64,000 nt of DNA from Nymphaea colorata (GCF_008831285.2 NC_045143.1:903503-967502); one strand, 5' to 3'; positions 1 to 12,690 are shown, counted from the first letter of the stretch. Notes: generated by a model not told the origin, from the sequence alone. Made by a program: numbers and translations.

Positions 1-848
1 TGGTACTTATGATGCAAGTGAGTCCTGTACTACTTGAAGCAGTGTTGTAAAAATTGGTTGTTAATCGAATGGTCCAGCTTCGGATGTCAACCGATCGTCT
101 TTGAAATGAATATCCGACTAAATTTTTTCACAGAAAGTCGGACATATGAATGGATGCGGATTTAAGAAATGAGATCGGATCGATTAATTTGATGGGTGTG
201 GTTTTGGATAAATGATGATCAGACCCCTATTTGAATTCGATTTTGTTAAATATCCATATACCAAATATCCAGAAATTTTGAAGGTCGGTTGTTAACATAT
301 CATAATGTGGTTCGTATTTACTTGTGTATAAAAAGACAAAGTCGGATTTGGATGTGAATACAAAAGTTGGATTAGAATTAGAATAAGATTCAGATTATGA
401 ATTCAAAATTAGATTTGGATATGGTATGAGATTTTTATTCATTCACATCCAAGTCTATGATCAGTCATAGGAAATGATAACGAGTACATCGACCGATTCA
501 AACTCCAATTTGATTCGTTATCGCCAGACTAGCTGTAGAATCAGAAAAAAAAAATGTTAAACAAACAAATGAAAACATATAAATTAAAGCAGTTAAGAAA
601 AGAAAAATTCTCCAACCATTTTTTAAAAAACAATTAAAAATTGACATACATAACACTCTTGAATCGGCCACTAAATCGGATAAGTTTGGCACCGATTCGA
701 TTTGAATACGCCAATTCAATCTTATTCCAGCTCATTATGACTTAAAAATTTTATGAATCGACTCTTCCCTTTGTTTAGTTAGACAACTTAAATTGTGACG
801 TGGCCCCCTCAAAATTTTATATGTAAATGTAAAAAAAAAATAGTTTAA

Positions 849-871
849 TATATATATATATATATATATAT
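849..871. repeat. (TA)n microsatellite
   Basis: An uninterrupted run of alternating T and A of about 23 bases. It is flanked by A-rich sequence and is typical plant intergenic simple sequence. Confidence 0.9.
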
Positions 872-1836
872 GTAAATTTTGAAAATTTTCTTTTGGCTCA
901 TGTTAAAATTTGAAAACTATAGTTCGACTCCTACAACAAAAAATTTCTGGGCGAACAAGTGGGGACGTGCGTGCACCAACATACGCTGTGAATGAAATTG
1001 GCAAAAGTACTTGATGTGAAAAGGAAAGCACGTATATGTCTAAAGTTAGGCTGAACAGTGGCTGCTGTTGGTTAACTAACCTTTGTGACATCATATCCCA
1101 AGTATTTTACAAGATGTACATTTCTTTAGTAGTTAAAACGTTCCTACTTTGGGCGCTGCAGGTGAACTCAGACCAACCGCATTGAGCTTTGGGATCCAAA
1201 ACAGGTCGGATGTAGTTGGACGGATCACTTAGATATGACCAATTTGTTTAATTTATGAATTTTTTGATCTAGAACGTCTTATTTTGACTGGAGTTCTAAC
1301 GCATTCAGAGTTTTTGAATTCAAACCCTTTGAATCCAACATATTTGATTGAAACCCGATTTTTTATGGATTTAGCTGCTTTGAATTTGAATCGTTCAAAT
1401 AGTAAGGTTGAACCAACTACATTAGTAGTCCGTCACCCATCTCGAGGTAGCAGTCTTACCATGTGTACAGGAAATTGCATTTGGGCCGAAAGATTTAGGA
1501 GTTATTTGGCAGCTGAAACATTATGTGATTGTTTCAAATATTGAAGCAGGTTCGGTTCATGGCAAGCGCAAAACCATGATTTTGTTTTGGACTGGCTGAA
1601 GAATTCAGCCAGACATTAAATAAAATTTATGAAGACTTTTTGTTGGGGTTACCAATAATTTTTAAAATGTTTTATAGGGTCTAAACAAAAAAAATTTAAA
1701 TTAATATGAAAAGTTTTGTTTTCCTATTCGGGGTCCGCCTTAGTTCCATGAACAAGCCACAAAAATTGTGAGTGTTCCAGTTGCCAAACTAACCCACATA
1801 ATTTTTCAGGTAATTGGTGTTTTTTATGTCAAAACT

Positions 1837-2073
1837 CGGGGCGTAGCAGCCTTGGGGGCCCATAAATTTTCATGAAGAGGTTCGAATTATAGTTTCAAAA
1901 TGTTGGCAAAGATTGAAATATCATTTTTCAAGGTGACTGATTCAGGTCAGACAAATCGTTCAAAGTGCGTCTTAATGAAAATGAAATGATCTAAGATACA
2001 TAAAATTTTTTATAATTTATATGTAAATTTAAAAAAGAAAAAATTGAGGAAAAATCAGGGCCCCTGCCCGCCA
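1837..2073. repeat. Short dispersed repeat, 'GGCGGAGCC' family, diverged copy
   Basis: The stretch begins with 'cggggcgtagcag' and ends near 'cagggcccctgcccg'. Its interior shares ordered words with the copy at 5573-5755: 'gttcgaatta', a 'caaaattttg'-like word, 'gaaatatcat', 'aatttatatg', an A-run, then 'attgagg' and 'cagggcccctgc'. It has no coding capacity and looks like a non-autonomous element. Family membership is inferred from these matching blocks; the class of element is not established. Confidence 0.5.
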
Positions 2074-2346
2074 TTATTGTATGATACGGCTAATATGAAA
2101 ACTGGCTAGAAGTACAAAGATTACTCATATAGTTATTAATACCAGAACAAAGTAAACAGACAAGCGTGATTATTAATATAAGAACAAAATGAGCACACAG
2201 GTGGTGCCAATATAAAAATGATGTTATACAGAGGGAACAGTGACATCAAAAAGTCAAGAGAGCACAGTAAAGAGAAGAAGAATATATATATGAACGGTAA
2301 TATTGGGCTGCATTTTTATAAACATTTGGTTCTCTAATCTCTATCG

Positions 2347-2630
2347 ATGTGGCGTCATTTTTTTGAAAAATGCCTACTGAACAGCGACATCATTCTGCTC
2401 TTGAAGACTAGCTTTGCGTTGGAAGTAAAAAGGCTGAAACCCCCCATGCTGCTGACATACTGTACTCCGGCTAGCTCCGGCACCGCTTTCCGGCGAGCGA
2501 GAAAACCAGTGCCTTCGAATCTAGGGTTTTTATTTTCCCTAGAGAAAGAGACACACAGACGAGCGGCTTTCTTTGTCCCGGAGTACAACTTACGAAAATG
2601 AAGTTCATAATATGAGATAATAGAAAACAC
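2347..2630 (-). other. GC-richer exon-like island, possible gene or promoter remnant
   Basis: This island is clearly richer in G and C than its surroundings. Read on the minus strand it has a CT-rich leader ('ctctttctctaggg'), an 'aaaccctag' motif typical of plant 5' untranslated regions, and then a short open frame that ends within about 90 codons with no recognisable domain. It could be the 5' end of a captured or decayed gene, or a promoter remnant. No homologue is recognised and no function is proposed. Confidence 0.3.
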
Positions 2631-3397
2631 ACCAAATTTTATTACAGTTAACCTCTTCCTTTATTAAAGTTTAAATGTCCCATTAAAAATTATATTCAGT
2701 GACATGCCACCATTTGTAGTTTAGAAGAGTAGTGTTCATAGTAGTCAAACTAAGGACGAGTTATTGTGCAACTCTTAAGCCGACTAGTTACGCTATGCTT
2801 CTTAGACGTAAAATTTTCTACCGCCACCCAAACACAGATTAGATGACCATGAGGATAAGCATGGAAAGACCACTTGTAACGGTTACTTCGGGCCTCAAGT
2901 TGGTGAATGATGTGGACCCATCAAATTGAAATCCGATTTGCTGCTCTTTTTCTTGGTGATTATATCTGCAACTTGATGATCTTTGCTTGCTACATATCCT
3001 TAACAAAACGATAATCAACTTTTATTTTGTTATTTTTTTTTTCATGGAAGATGAGGCTTGGCATACCTGGAGGCCTTTATTATCACATATCATGCGAAAA
3101 CAAGCAATTTGGAAGTGTCAATGCTTATGTCATTCACGAGAGCCTTACTTGCACAAACTCACAAGCAATTGATGTCATGCATCTGTATTTTGTCTCTCCA
3201 CTTAGCTTTTTCTTCATTTTGTCTTTTTGCTCCACACTAAGTCATTTTATGTAAGAGCACAAACTCTTAACCAATGGTTGCAGTGCATAATGTGTTCATG
3301 CACAAATGATAACTCAACGATCCTTCTTAACTCAACAACTCACACAATAATCCTTCTTAACACTAGCTAACAAGAATGTAAAGCAAGGTCCAAATTA
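2631..3397. other. Intergenic, nothing identified
   Basis: AT-rich sequence whose short overlapping frames encode low-complexity Phe/Leu-rich peptides. No repeat, RNA gene or exon is recognised. Confidence 0.6.
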
Positions 3398-3990
3398 GGC
3401 CTCGGCATCGGGCCGGCCCGGCCAACTACAAGTGTGCCCGGTTCTAATCCGGGCACTTACCGGGCCGGGTACTGGGCCAACATCATCCAGCCCAAGGTCT
3501 GTTTCGTCCATCGCAAGGAGCACGGCCTGTTTGCAGGCAGCCAGGGAAGAGGCAAAACAGTGGGGGAAATGGGGGAAGATGGGAGGCAGCAACGTCGAGC
3601 GGTAGAGGTAGCCGTCAAGCCTTGAGGTTGATTCAACCTAACAGATCAACTGGACCCTTTGGCACCTAGTTCTGCTACCTAAGCCCAACCCGTTATGTTG
3701 TCGGGCCGGGCCGGGTTTGACAGGTTGAAATCCGTCTAATCAACGACAAATACCCACTACTTGGCCTGGGCCTGGGCCCATACCCCCAGGGGCGGAGCCA
3801 GGATATTTTTCAGGGACAGGCCAAACAAATCTGCGGGTCGAGCCATGAGGAGCGATGGGTCGGGCCAAATTAAAAAAATTTGATTTTTTCGATATAATTT
3901 TTTTTTCTTGCTCTCACCCAGGCTATGGCCCAGACGCCCCCACCCCCTGCATGCCCCTGAACTCGCCGAGCGGCCCGGCCTATGCCCAGG
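3398..3990. repeat. GGGCCGGGCC-rich repeat segment
   Basis: Clusters of palindromic GC words ('gggccggcccggcc', 'accgggccgggta', 'gggccgggccgg', 'cctgggcctgggcc') stand out sharply against the AT-rich background, at about 3400-3480, 3700-3720 and 3760-3780. A '[ggg]gcggagccagg' module start follows at 3788-3801. The overlapping frames are Gly/Pro/Arg-rich artefacts of base composition. It is probably the debris of non-autonomous repeats; no element class is proven. Confidence 0.5.
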
Positions 3991-5572
3991 CCTAATCCAA
4001 ATGGATCTGGTTGACCAGGTCACATTTTGAAGTTGGATCAACTCTGTATCATTTTCTAACCTCATTGACTTGATACATTTCTATGCTGAGTAAAAAATCT
4101 AATTAGGATATAGAAACCCTATACTCCACTTCAAAATGGGAAAGCCTCAAATTATGCTTGAAATAATAACTGTCATGTTAAGCATGGTGACTATGAACCG
4201 TCTAACATATTATATACTAGCCTTTGATAGTTTCCAACATCCTTTGGTGGCCTTCTAATATCTTGGTCAATCTCTTGGTTCATGATTTTGGAGTGATTGG
4301 GCTCAATTGGCAAAATTCCTATCTCCTTGAGAAAATGCAAGTCATATTGATATCGCAAAACACATGCTGCCTTTTCCAAGTATGCAACTTCAACAAGTCC
4401 TATTTGCTTATCACCTAGTCATTTTGAACTGTATTATATTATACTTATCTTTTCATAACTAATAAAGATCTACGCCATTTCATCAAATTTTCCAAAAATG
4501 AACAGACTGGTTTAAGAGGAACTCATAATTAATTGATGTATATCTCAAGTTTGGTGCTTGACCGTTAAAAGAAGATTTTATCCTCAATAATTAATGAGAT
4601 CTAACAAGATATGTTCGGTTCACTTGGGTAGTTTCTACTAGCTCTTAATAGGAATACTTTGCATGTGAAAAAAAAAAAAAACTTTAATAAAGATGTACAT
4701 GAAAAGTTGATGGATCAAGTCTAAGTCTAGGAGTTTGTGCAAGCTGCCAAAATGGACTTTTGAACAAGTTGTAGATTCATGGCCAATATGTCTTCCAAAT
4801 CTTGGGCAATTACATCCTCAAGTGATGGCGACCATGGTTTAGCTGGAAAAGATCAAGATGTATATCTTCCTGATGTGCAGCTTTTATGTCATTCTTCCTA
4901 TTTGTCTCATCTGCCATCTTAGCTTTCTCCTTAGGTAAGCGAAGCTGCTTCACATGACTGGAAAATTGAGAAAATCGAAACTTTTCTTAGATCACTAGAC
5001 TTCTTGGCGTATCCTCAAAGCGCTTTGAAGATAATATTTTAGAGAGTTCCAATCACAACATGACATGCTTCGTTTGAATTCCATGCTTTCATAAAGTAAT
5101 CCAACTTGCAGCCGCCATGTTCGATTTTCTGGTCTCCGTCACTTGTGTGCTGACTTCCTCAGCTTTACAGAGTAGGCATTAGAACTGTCAAAGGGGATCA
5201 CTTCTTGACTTTGTGGCTAAGAATATGCTTAGTTACTTGGGCAGGATGCACGCATGCAACTGTAAGCAGTGAGACGCAAGCAGAAAGTGGTATTGTATTT
5301 CAATTTTTTTTTTATTATTTAACTCTTTCAAAAAAGAACACTGTGGAACCAGCAATAACAATTGATCATGTACCACAAATCTCTTAAAAAAAAAATCCAG
5401 GAAATATTGTGCATAGGATCTTATATACTTGAAGAATATGTGAAAGGAAACCGAGTAGAGTATATATGTATATATACATGTAGGTTGTCACTTCTCAATA
5501 ACATATTGGGTTAAAATATCTCGTTGTAATAGAATTTGAGGATGTGAAGAACCTTGAGTTTGTGGTTTAGAC
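3991..5572. other. Intergenic, nothing identified
   Basis: AT-rich sequence with short A-runs and no convincing exon, RNA gene or repeat boundary. Confidence 0.6.
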
Positions 5573-5755
5573 CAAGGGCCGAGCTAGAATTTTTTTATGA
5601 GGGGGGTCGAATTAATGGTTCCAAATTTTGACAGGGGTCGAAATATCATATTTATATAGGACAAATGATTATTATTTTTAATTTACATGCAATTTTTTTA
5701 TAAAAAAAATTGAGGGAGGGCCAGGGCCCCTGCAGGCCCCCAGGCTCTGCCCTTT
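5573..5755. repeat. Short non-autonomous element with imperfect terminal inverted repeats
   Basis: About 183 bp. The left end reads 'caagggccgagct' and the right end 'aggctctgccctttg', whose reverse complement 'caaagggcagagcct' pairs with the left end with a few mismatches. The interior is AT-rich ('gaaatatcatatttat', 'aatttacatgcaa') and ends with 'cagggcccctgcaggccc'. Structure and size fit a MITE-like element. Related modules are at 1837-2073, 3788 onward, 43352-43506, 43704 onward and probably 29313-29465. Confidence 0.55.
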
Positions 5756-8618
5756 GTTTAGACCATGCCGTGTGTGCCACCCTAGTGCATGCAAAACATA
5801 TGAATCAAAGGATTTCGAGGCATTTTTACCATTTTTTATCATTTCCATCTTTTTGTCCTTAGGAGGTGTGAGTGTGGCTTATGAGCCGGAGAAAACAAAT
5901 AAAAAGATAGAAGCGACACAAGTGAAAGTGGTTTAAAGCTTGTTGTGACAATCACAAGCCCCATGAATCTGGCCCAATCTTTAGGTCTAAATCATCCGAC
6001 ACTTAGAGAGTGTTCTTGCTGTCAAGCAACCCCTAATAGTTGGTTCTAAAAGAACAGGGTTTCGGCCCTTGTTGTTTTAAGGGCCATTATCATCCTGGCA
6101 GCGTTTCGCTCAAGCCAAAGCTATATAAGACAACTTGAAATTGAAGAGATGCTCAAGGGGTTTTCTACTTCTCATAAGAGGTTCAAGATTGAGCTTCTCT
6201 TCAATGGGAAATTAAAGCCTAAAAACTTTAATACAAAAGCCAATCCCCAACCAGCTTATTAATAAAAATAATCCCTTTTGGATGTTAATTGTTTGTGAAT
6301 CAAACACTTCCTCGTGAGCAACGAAACGATAAGGTCATCCTGTAGGCATCGTCCTGGTAAAAAGGTATCTTGATCTCTTCCAATGATCCTACTTCGCGCG
6401 ATCAGCCTTTAACTTGGTTATAGTTTTGTATACACAATGCGACTGGACGAGTTTGCTGATTCACTCTTCCAAATTAAGACTAACATAGCTGTCAATCTTC
6501 CTCGACATTCTTGCAGTCGAGAGAAAGTCTCAACTGCTTTGAATATGTCCACTCTCACCACGTTCCAATTATGTAGAAAAAATGCCCCAGAAAAACCATC
6601 AGCTGCTTTGAACACAACTCTTCTTGCTTCTTTAGAAGGAACAGGCCCGAGTCGAAAATTATTTTCGCTATCAGTAACATACGGACTTTTTTTTCAAATC
6701 AGATAAAAGTTCCCGAGGGCGTGTTTGATGGACCGGAAATGCACCGTTATTCCTTAATGGCAATTCAAATTTTTAAAAACAATTCCGTTGGAATCTCCAA
6801 CAGTTATGTATGTCCTACTTGTACACGAAACTTTGTGTGTCAGTATGATTAATGATAAAAATACCCTTGTTCTGTTTTGTCGAAGTTTTTCGATTTTCTT
6901 AAAAGCCTTCCCATACAATGTCTCATAAGTTTCAACTTCTGTCTGCTTGTATGAAGTATCACAAACATCTCGTGAACAACAAAGCCAAAGGAGGTGATAC
7001 AGCAGGAAAGGGACTCTCATGGGGAGACTTTTCTCGCTAAGGTTGGGAATGACCTGAAGCTTTTTTTCACAACCACTATAATAATAGTTTAGGATTGGGT
7101 TTCCCAAGTGCCTTGCAGAAAAGTATAAATAAATCACCAAAAATGAGTTACACATGCAATCTATTAACAAACTTCCATGAACCCTTCATAAATGGGAAAA
7201 GTTTTTTCTTGTGAATGTTCACAACTTCTAGCAAACCCTAGAAGAGCTTTTAAGTTTCACCCAATTAAATAACTCGTCAAAAATTGATGAAAAACACAGA
7301 GATTCATGAAATTTTGACAACTTGTGAAAGTTTTGGCGCACATCATATACCAAAACAAAAATTTCACTATTTCAGTACACATGGCTAAAGAATTGAACTT
7401 AGGACCCTAATGTTAAAGGAGGTCAACAGTATAAAATAACACCGAAGGAGAGGGAGCAGAAAAAGCCTCAAAGCTGGACGCCCGCCTGAGACCAGTAATG
7501 TATATTCGGTTTCAACATATCAAGGTTAGCAAGCGCCAAACCCTGAGCCATAGTTTACTCAAACACAGAGGAGTGCCAATCATTTGCTTCTCAAGTTAAG
7601 CTCAAGCTGCCACCAACACATGCTTGCATAAAAATAGAACAATCCTTATCAGTTAAAGCATTACTGCAACTTGGAAGCTATGCAAGAGTGACCATCTTCA
7701 GAGAAATCAATCTGATAAGATAAGAATGCATATGCAAGACCATGTTATACAGATAGATTAGAAACATGTCCAGAATGATTGACATTAAAGTTACAAAGCT
7801 TATCATCAACTTAAGCTTAATCTACAAGACCAACTTGAAGATCCTCCGTTACCAATTTTAGTATCAGAGAACAATGTTAGCAATTTCTGAGGATACCAAA
7901 AAAGGGGCATGAAAAATTAGCTGTATAGTTTATCCTGGTCACTCAACCCTAAAATTCACCCGTGGTCCACGAATGCCATATACAGGCACAGATGATTTAG
8001 GAGTCCACTCTGTTATGCATATTTTACAGTAAAAGGGTCGAACCTTTCCATGAATACCACAAAAACACGGCCAGACAAAGGCCCAATTGACTAATTGCTT
8101 AAGGAATAACAGGCTATCCAAAACTTGTTATGGGTCATGTCACAGCCCTTTTTGCAGAGTCTTGGTGTTACGTCAGATCTTCAATGTATAAATTCTGAAA
8201 CAGGAGAAGGAACACTGAGTTTGAAATAAACAGACTCTCATCAAGTACTAAGTGACAGCTGATCTGAAGCAAATTCACCCTAACAAACCCATGATATAAA
8301 TGAAGCAGAAAAATATCATGTTTGATGCAACCACCTACAGGGTCAAAAGTAGGTCTACCATCAAACATGATTTGCATTTGCCAATCAGTTGTACAGAAAA
8401 AACCAGAACAATCACTTAAGAGAGGGCAGGTGACGATAGGAAGTTCCATAGGGTCAAGCAGAATGTTTCACAAAGATGCATTTCATTTTTGTTTATTAGC
8501 CATTGGCAACAGTACAGACATGGAATATATACACTTGACAAATGAAGAAAAAAAACAGAAAAGTGAAAAGGTTTACCTACTTTAGTCAATCAGAATCCTA
8601 GTTTGGATGTTGAAAGGA
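5756..8618. other. Intergenic DNA and presumed 3' untranslated region of the ARF-GAP gene
   Basis: No coding exon is recognised. The part nearest 8618 lies directly downstream of the minus-strand ARF-GAP stop codon and presumably contains its 3' untranslated region. A fragment beginning 'gagggcgtgtttgatgg' near 6716 resembles the termini of common plant MITEs, but its other end was not located. Confidence 0.5.
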
Positions 8619-11167
8619 CTAATGGAAGCCACCATCTGTCCAAGATGATCCAGCTGATTTCCTATTCATGCCAGAAGCATTCTTTGTTGACCCACTGTAG
8701 AAGTCATCTTCACCATCTTTTGCATCATCCCATCCAGACCAGCTATCGTCGCTTTTGGACTTGGAAAAATCCTCTTTGTATGGTTCGTTTCTGCCCCAGT
8801 CATCCCAAGAATCAGACGTCTTACTGAGGGAGTTACCAGTCTGTTTCCCAGAATGGCCACCTGAATATCTAGTAGCACTGTTTTCATGCCCAAATTGTTC
8901 GTAGTAGCCACTATTTCCTTCACCATCTTTGCCATTCTCATTTGCATCCCAACCATCTGTCTTCCAGTTGAATCCACCCTCTTTTGCATACTCCTCAACT
9001 TTCTGAGTTGCCATTGCCATGACACCTTTCATGATTCCCCAAGTCTTCTGCCCAATTTCAGATGTCTTTGATGCAACCACATTTACTGTTTCATTAACCT
9101 TATGATCATAGCCACCTTCTCTTACCTGCTTAATTAATGATAAGGTCACAATGTTCAAATGTTTACCAGTTAAAAAACAGGCAGATAGATTTCAAGATAT
9201 TAAAGAAGGTGTAAATGTGTAATACATTTAGAAAGATGAAGTAAATGAAATTTCGGATCAAGAACATCAATCCCATAACCTATCGCACAAGGATGCATGC
9301 AAGTGAGCACATACACAAATACACATCAAACCAGTTTTCAGAAGTGGCATAACTTTGAAGTCACTTAAAAGAATCCACAATAAGATTCTGGGACAGATGA
9401 TAAAATCTGCACCAAGCAAAGGACATGAGAAGGTGGACTAGCATTGTCCTTCAACTATAAACAAAGAAAGGAGAAAATATATTCTTAGACTGCATATACT
9501 GATCAACTCATTTTTCCAAGGAGAAGAAAGAAGGCAGTTTGAAACTAATATACTATCAGTGTCAAAATATACCATCTTCCAGTAGCCAGCTGCACCATCC
9601 AACAAAAGCTGTCACAAAGTGCTGCTCGACTGAAATATGTCTAATACTGTAGCCTACTCTAAGGTTACTGATCAATCTTGAACCAACTGGATCTCAAAAA
9701 TTTTTTTTTTTCATTGCAAGATATAACATGGTCTGCAGGATTCAGTAAGATTTTTACATTGACTTCTGTTGAAAATAAGACTACCACCAGTATGCAACTT
9801 TATAATAGCAAATGAAGCACATAAAATTAAAACATAAATGTCTAAGCTAATAGAGAAAAATGATCTTAGATGCTGAAATTGCAAACAGTCGGTTGAATCA
9901 GTTATCAATTGCGATATGTTTCAGACCAACAACTAGTTGGTCAGACTAGTCAACTAGCCAGTTCATTGGTCGCCGACTATATGTATGTCTAGCATTCAGG
10001 TTTGGTAGTAGTAGCAATTAAAAAAAAAAGTATTGCTTGGATTTGCAAATTAGAAAGCAAAAAGGTGAAATAAACGGTACATCTCCTGCTTCCATAATCA
10101 AAATCTAAAATTGATGCACTTTCTATCAAAAAGGGGAACGTTGTCTTTCTTAAAGAAAGAAGAGAGAGAGAGAGAGAGAGAGAGAAGGGGGGGGGGGGGG
10201 GGAAGAAAGAATACAACATTACCTTGGAAGTTAGCTCCTGTGTGCCAGCTTGAACTACAGTGGCAGCAGAAGCAGCAACCAGTGACAGACGGCCAATACC
10301 CTATAAAAGAGCAAATAAGCTTGTATATTCTCAGCGGGCTTAGTTACACACGTTAGGTTAAGCACATTTTCGACCAAAAAAAGACAGAAACAAAATAAAT
10401 AATCTTCCTATACCCCCACTTTACCACATTTTCAGTTTTCACTGCAGTACAGGTGTCAGGATGCTTCTTGTCTAAATGGACATGTATCAAAGCAACTGAC
10501 GAAGCATGGACAGTGACCTTGCCATGCTGATTTTTGTTTAGGTCCATAAAAGAGGACTGAAAGGAAGGTAGGTTAAGACTTAAGACTGGACAAGACTCCG
10601 CATTAACCTTCCAAACAAACCTGAACTCCCACTTAAAGAAATTATTGAATTGCAAGAGAGAATCAAATGGAGGAGATCATATTAGCACGATAAATTTCTG
10701 CCTGTCCTCAATGACATAAGCATGTCCATAGAAGCTTTATATTTCTCGGTTACAATTGACAAGCATGTTCTGAAGAAAATGCATTCAATAGTATGACAAG
10801 CACGAAAGAGAAGGACCTCCAAAGGCTTCCACCTAACTCGACCTCTAAAGGATATGCACTTGACTGATAAAAGATGTGGACAAGCAATAGTTCATGCCCT
10901 TGCACGCCTTGTCGACCGCTAAATCACCCGGACTCTTCTATTTCACTGCCGCACTCGAGTCGCATCGAGTGGGGTGCGAACCGGACATGGGTGCGGCTCC
11001 GACCCACACGCGAGCCCAGTTAGAATGTCATATTACTAAATTACTTATATAATATATGTTGTTCTAATATTTTCTTATATAATATAATTATTTAAATATG
11101 TTATATACATTGATAACTAAATTGTAATAATAATATATACATGCTTATTTTGTTATATATATAATAA

Positions 11168-11198
<31 letters not shown>

Positions 11199-12690
11199 CC
11201 ATCGCCGCAACACCACACCTAAATTTTTTGAGATGTGTCATTCCGACACCCGCACCCTGCACTCTGGTGACATAGGTCGGCAGCCACCATCTACTTATAC
11301 ATATTAGATTATGAAGGATCCCATGTGTGACATAGGTCGGTAGCCACCATCTACTTATACATATTAGATTATGAAGGATCCCATCGACATGGTTATCTTC
11401 TTCCACATGTCCAGCCACCATCTACTTATACATATTAGGATCCCATCGACATGGTTATCTTCTTCCAAACATGTCCGGGTGTGTGAGTGTGACTATATCA
11501 TATATCACAATCTAAATCGCCAACCATCGAGCACTTCTATGATCCTATCTCAGAAAGTACGTATAACAGATATCGTTAGCTTCTTCCACACACGTGCTGG
11601 CAACCATCTTATACCACAGACAGCATATCATATTATATCAACAATATGCTAACAAGACCCTTTGCCTTATTCAACGGAAGCACCCTAATATTAAACATGG
11701 GAACTGCGATAGAAAATATAACGACAAACAGAATATAAATAAAATATAACAAAAGTGGAAGTAGAGCTGCTTAAATAAAACGATTGTCTTCATTTTTCTG
11801 GAACAGCTAAGACAAAGGAAGGTCTCTAATCACCAGCTCTTATGGAATAAAGAATCGAGTAACCTATAAGAGAAGAAGAATAGGAAAATAGTATAATATA
11901 GGACTATATTCACCTGAGAGACCACAGAAACCGTATCTCGAAGGATGTCCCCTTGAGAATTACTCCTCTGTGGTGCCACGCTTCCCGACGAACCGAAACC
12001 AACATATTTGCCTCCCTGTGAAGGTGGTAACCCTTCCGGCCGCGCCTCATTCTCCGCCATCTTCCTTGCAAAGAAGCTCTCCTTGTTTGCCGCCGACGCC
12101 TCCAGCTGCGAGCGCGTATAGAGATCGTCCGACGACACGGAGCGCGGAGGACCGCCTCTGGCCCCGGCTCCCCTGAAGTCGGCAATCGAGCGGTTCCTCC
12201 TCATGTCAGTCGCTCCCCTGTAATCGTCTTCATTTCCCCAGCTACCCCACCCTCCGTTCTGACTAGCCCTCGCCGGCTTTTGCCCCAGCGGTGGCTTGCC
12301 GGTCTCCTTCACTACCGGCGGATCCGTCCATGGCTTCCCGTCCGCTAGCGCCTGAATCCTGTCTCGGTAGACCGACGCTGCCCGAGAATTATACTTGGCA
12401 ACGACATCCGTCTCCTTGGGGATCCCGTACTGCGCAAAGAATGCGTTCAACTGATCGTTCCCTCCGGCCTCCATCTTCCTCAGCTGGATCTCCGACCACG
12501 AGTCCATCGTGACCGACCGCACGAAGCTGATGTGCACGCCGAGCCCGCGGTGCTTTCCGGAGCACTCGAGGCACATGAAGATCCCGTAGGAAACGGACGC
12601 CCATTGTGGATTCTTCTGGGAGCAATCGACGCATACCTTGTTGCCCTGCCGGGCTTGGAGATCCCTAAGCCTCCTCGACGCCGCCGCCAT
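8619..12690 (-). CDS. ARF GTPase-activating protein, AGD6/AGD7 class
   Basis: Three coding exons are read: 12690-11914, 10300-10223 and 9125-8619. Together they give 453 residues with phase-0 GT-AG junctions, close to Arabidopsis AGD6/AGD7 (about 460). The start at 12690 gives the family's [12 protein letters not shown] opening; the frame stays open upstream but without an ATG close by. The N-terminal ArfGAP domain (about residues 5-120) has the zinc finger Cys20, Cys23, Cys40 and Cys43 and the arginine finger Arg48 in GKHRGLG. Downstream are [14 protein letters not shown] and [14 protein letters not shown], then the exon-2 [16 protein letters not shown] segment and [18 protein letters not shown], ending in Trp/Asp-rich repeats (SWDDWG, WSGWDD) and DGGFH. 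The family stimulates GTP hydrolysis on ARF1 at the Golgi during COPI traffic. Intron 1 (about 1.6 kb) contains repeats. All key residues are intact. Confidence 0.95.
10159..10202. repeat. (GA)n followed by a 16-base G run, inside ARF-GAP intron 2
   Basis: A GA microsatellite runs into sixteen consecutive G. Because the gene is on the minus strand, the pre-mRNA carries C16 followed by (CT)n, beginning about 20 bases downstream of the intron-2 donor at 10222. Confidence 0.95.
10967..11264. repeat. Candidate MITE in ARF-GAP intron 1
   Basis: Both ends are GC-rich and inverted relative to each other. The left end reads 'gagtggggtgcg' and the right end 'cgcaccctgcactc', with reverse complement 'gagtgcagggtgcg'. 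The core is very AT-rich and includes an AAT trinucleotide run at about 11166-11198. Length and design fit a MITE. No target-site duplication was confirmed by eye. Confidence 0.4.
11268..11476. repeat. Nested tandem repeat in ARF-GAP intron 1
   Basis: 'tgacataggtcgg' occurs at 11268 and 11328 (60-bp offset), each followed by 'agccaccatctacttatac'. That second block occurs a third time at 11413, 71 bp after the second. A block 'atcgacatggttatcttc' is present in the last two units only. The array therefore grew by overlapping duplications. It lies between exons 1 and 2 and does not touch the splice sites. Confidence 0.85.

Larger units (their letters stand above)
1..2340. other. AT-rich intergenic DNA, no gene seen
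   Basis: No open frame here looks like protein. The first 480 bases are built from degenerate words such as 'gatttggat' and 'agattcagatt', which also recur near 40.0-40.3, 41.15-41.35 and 55.2-55.5 kb. A TA microsatellite lies at about 849-871 and a small repeat module at about 1837-2073, listed separately. I see nothing else that can be supported. Confidence 0.7.
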
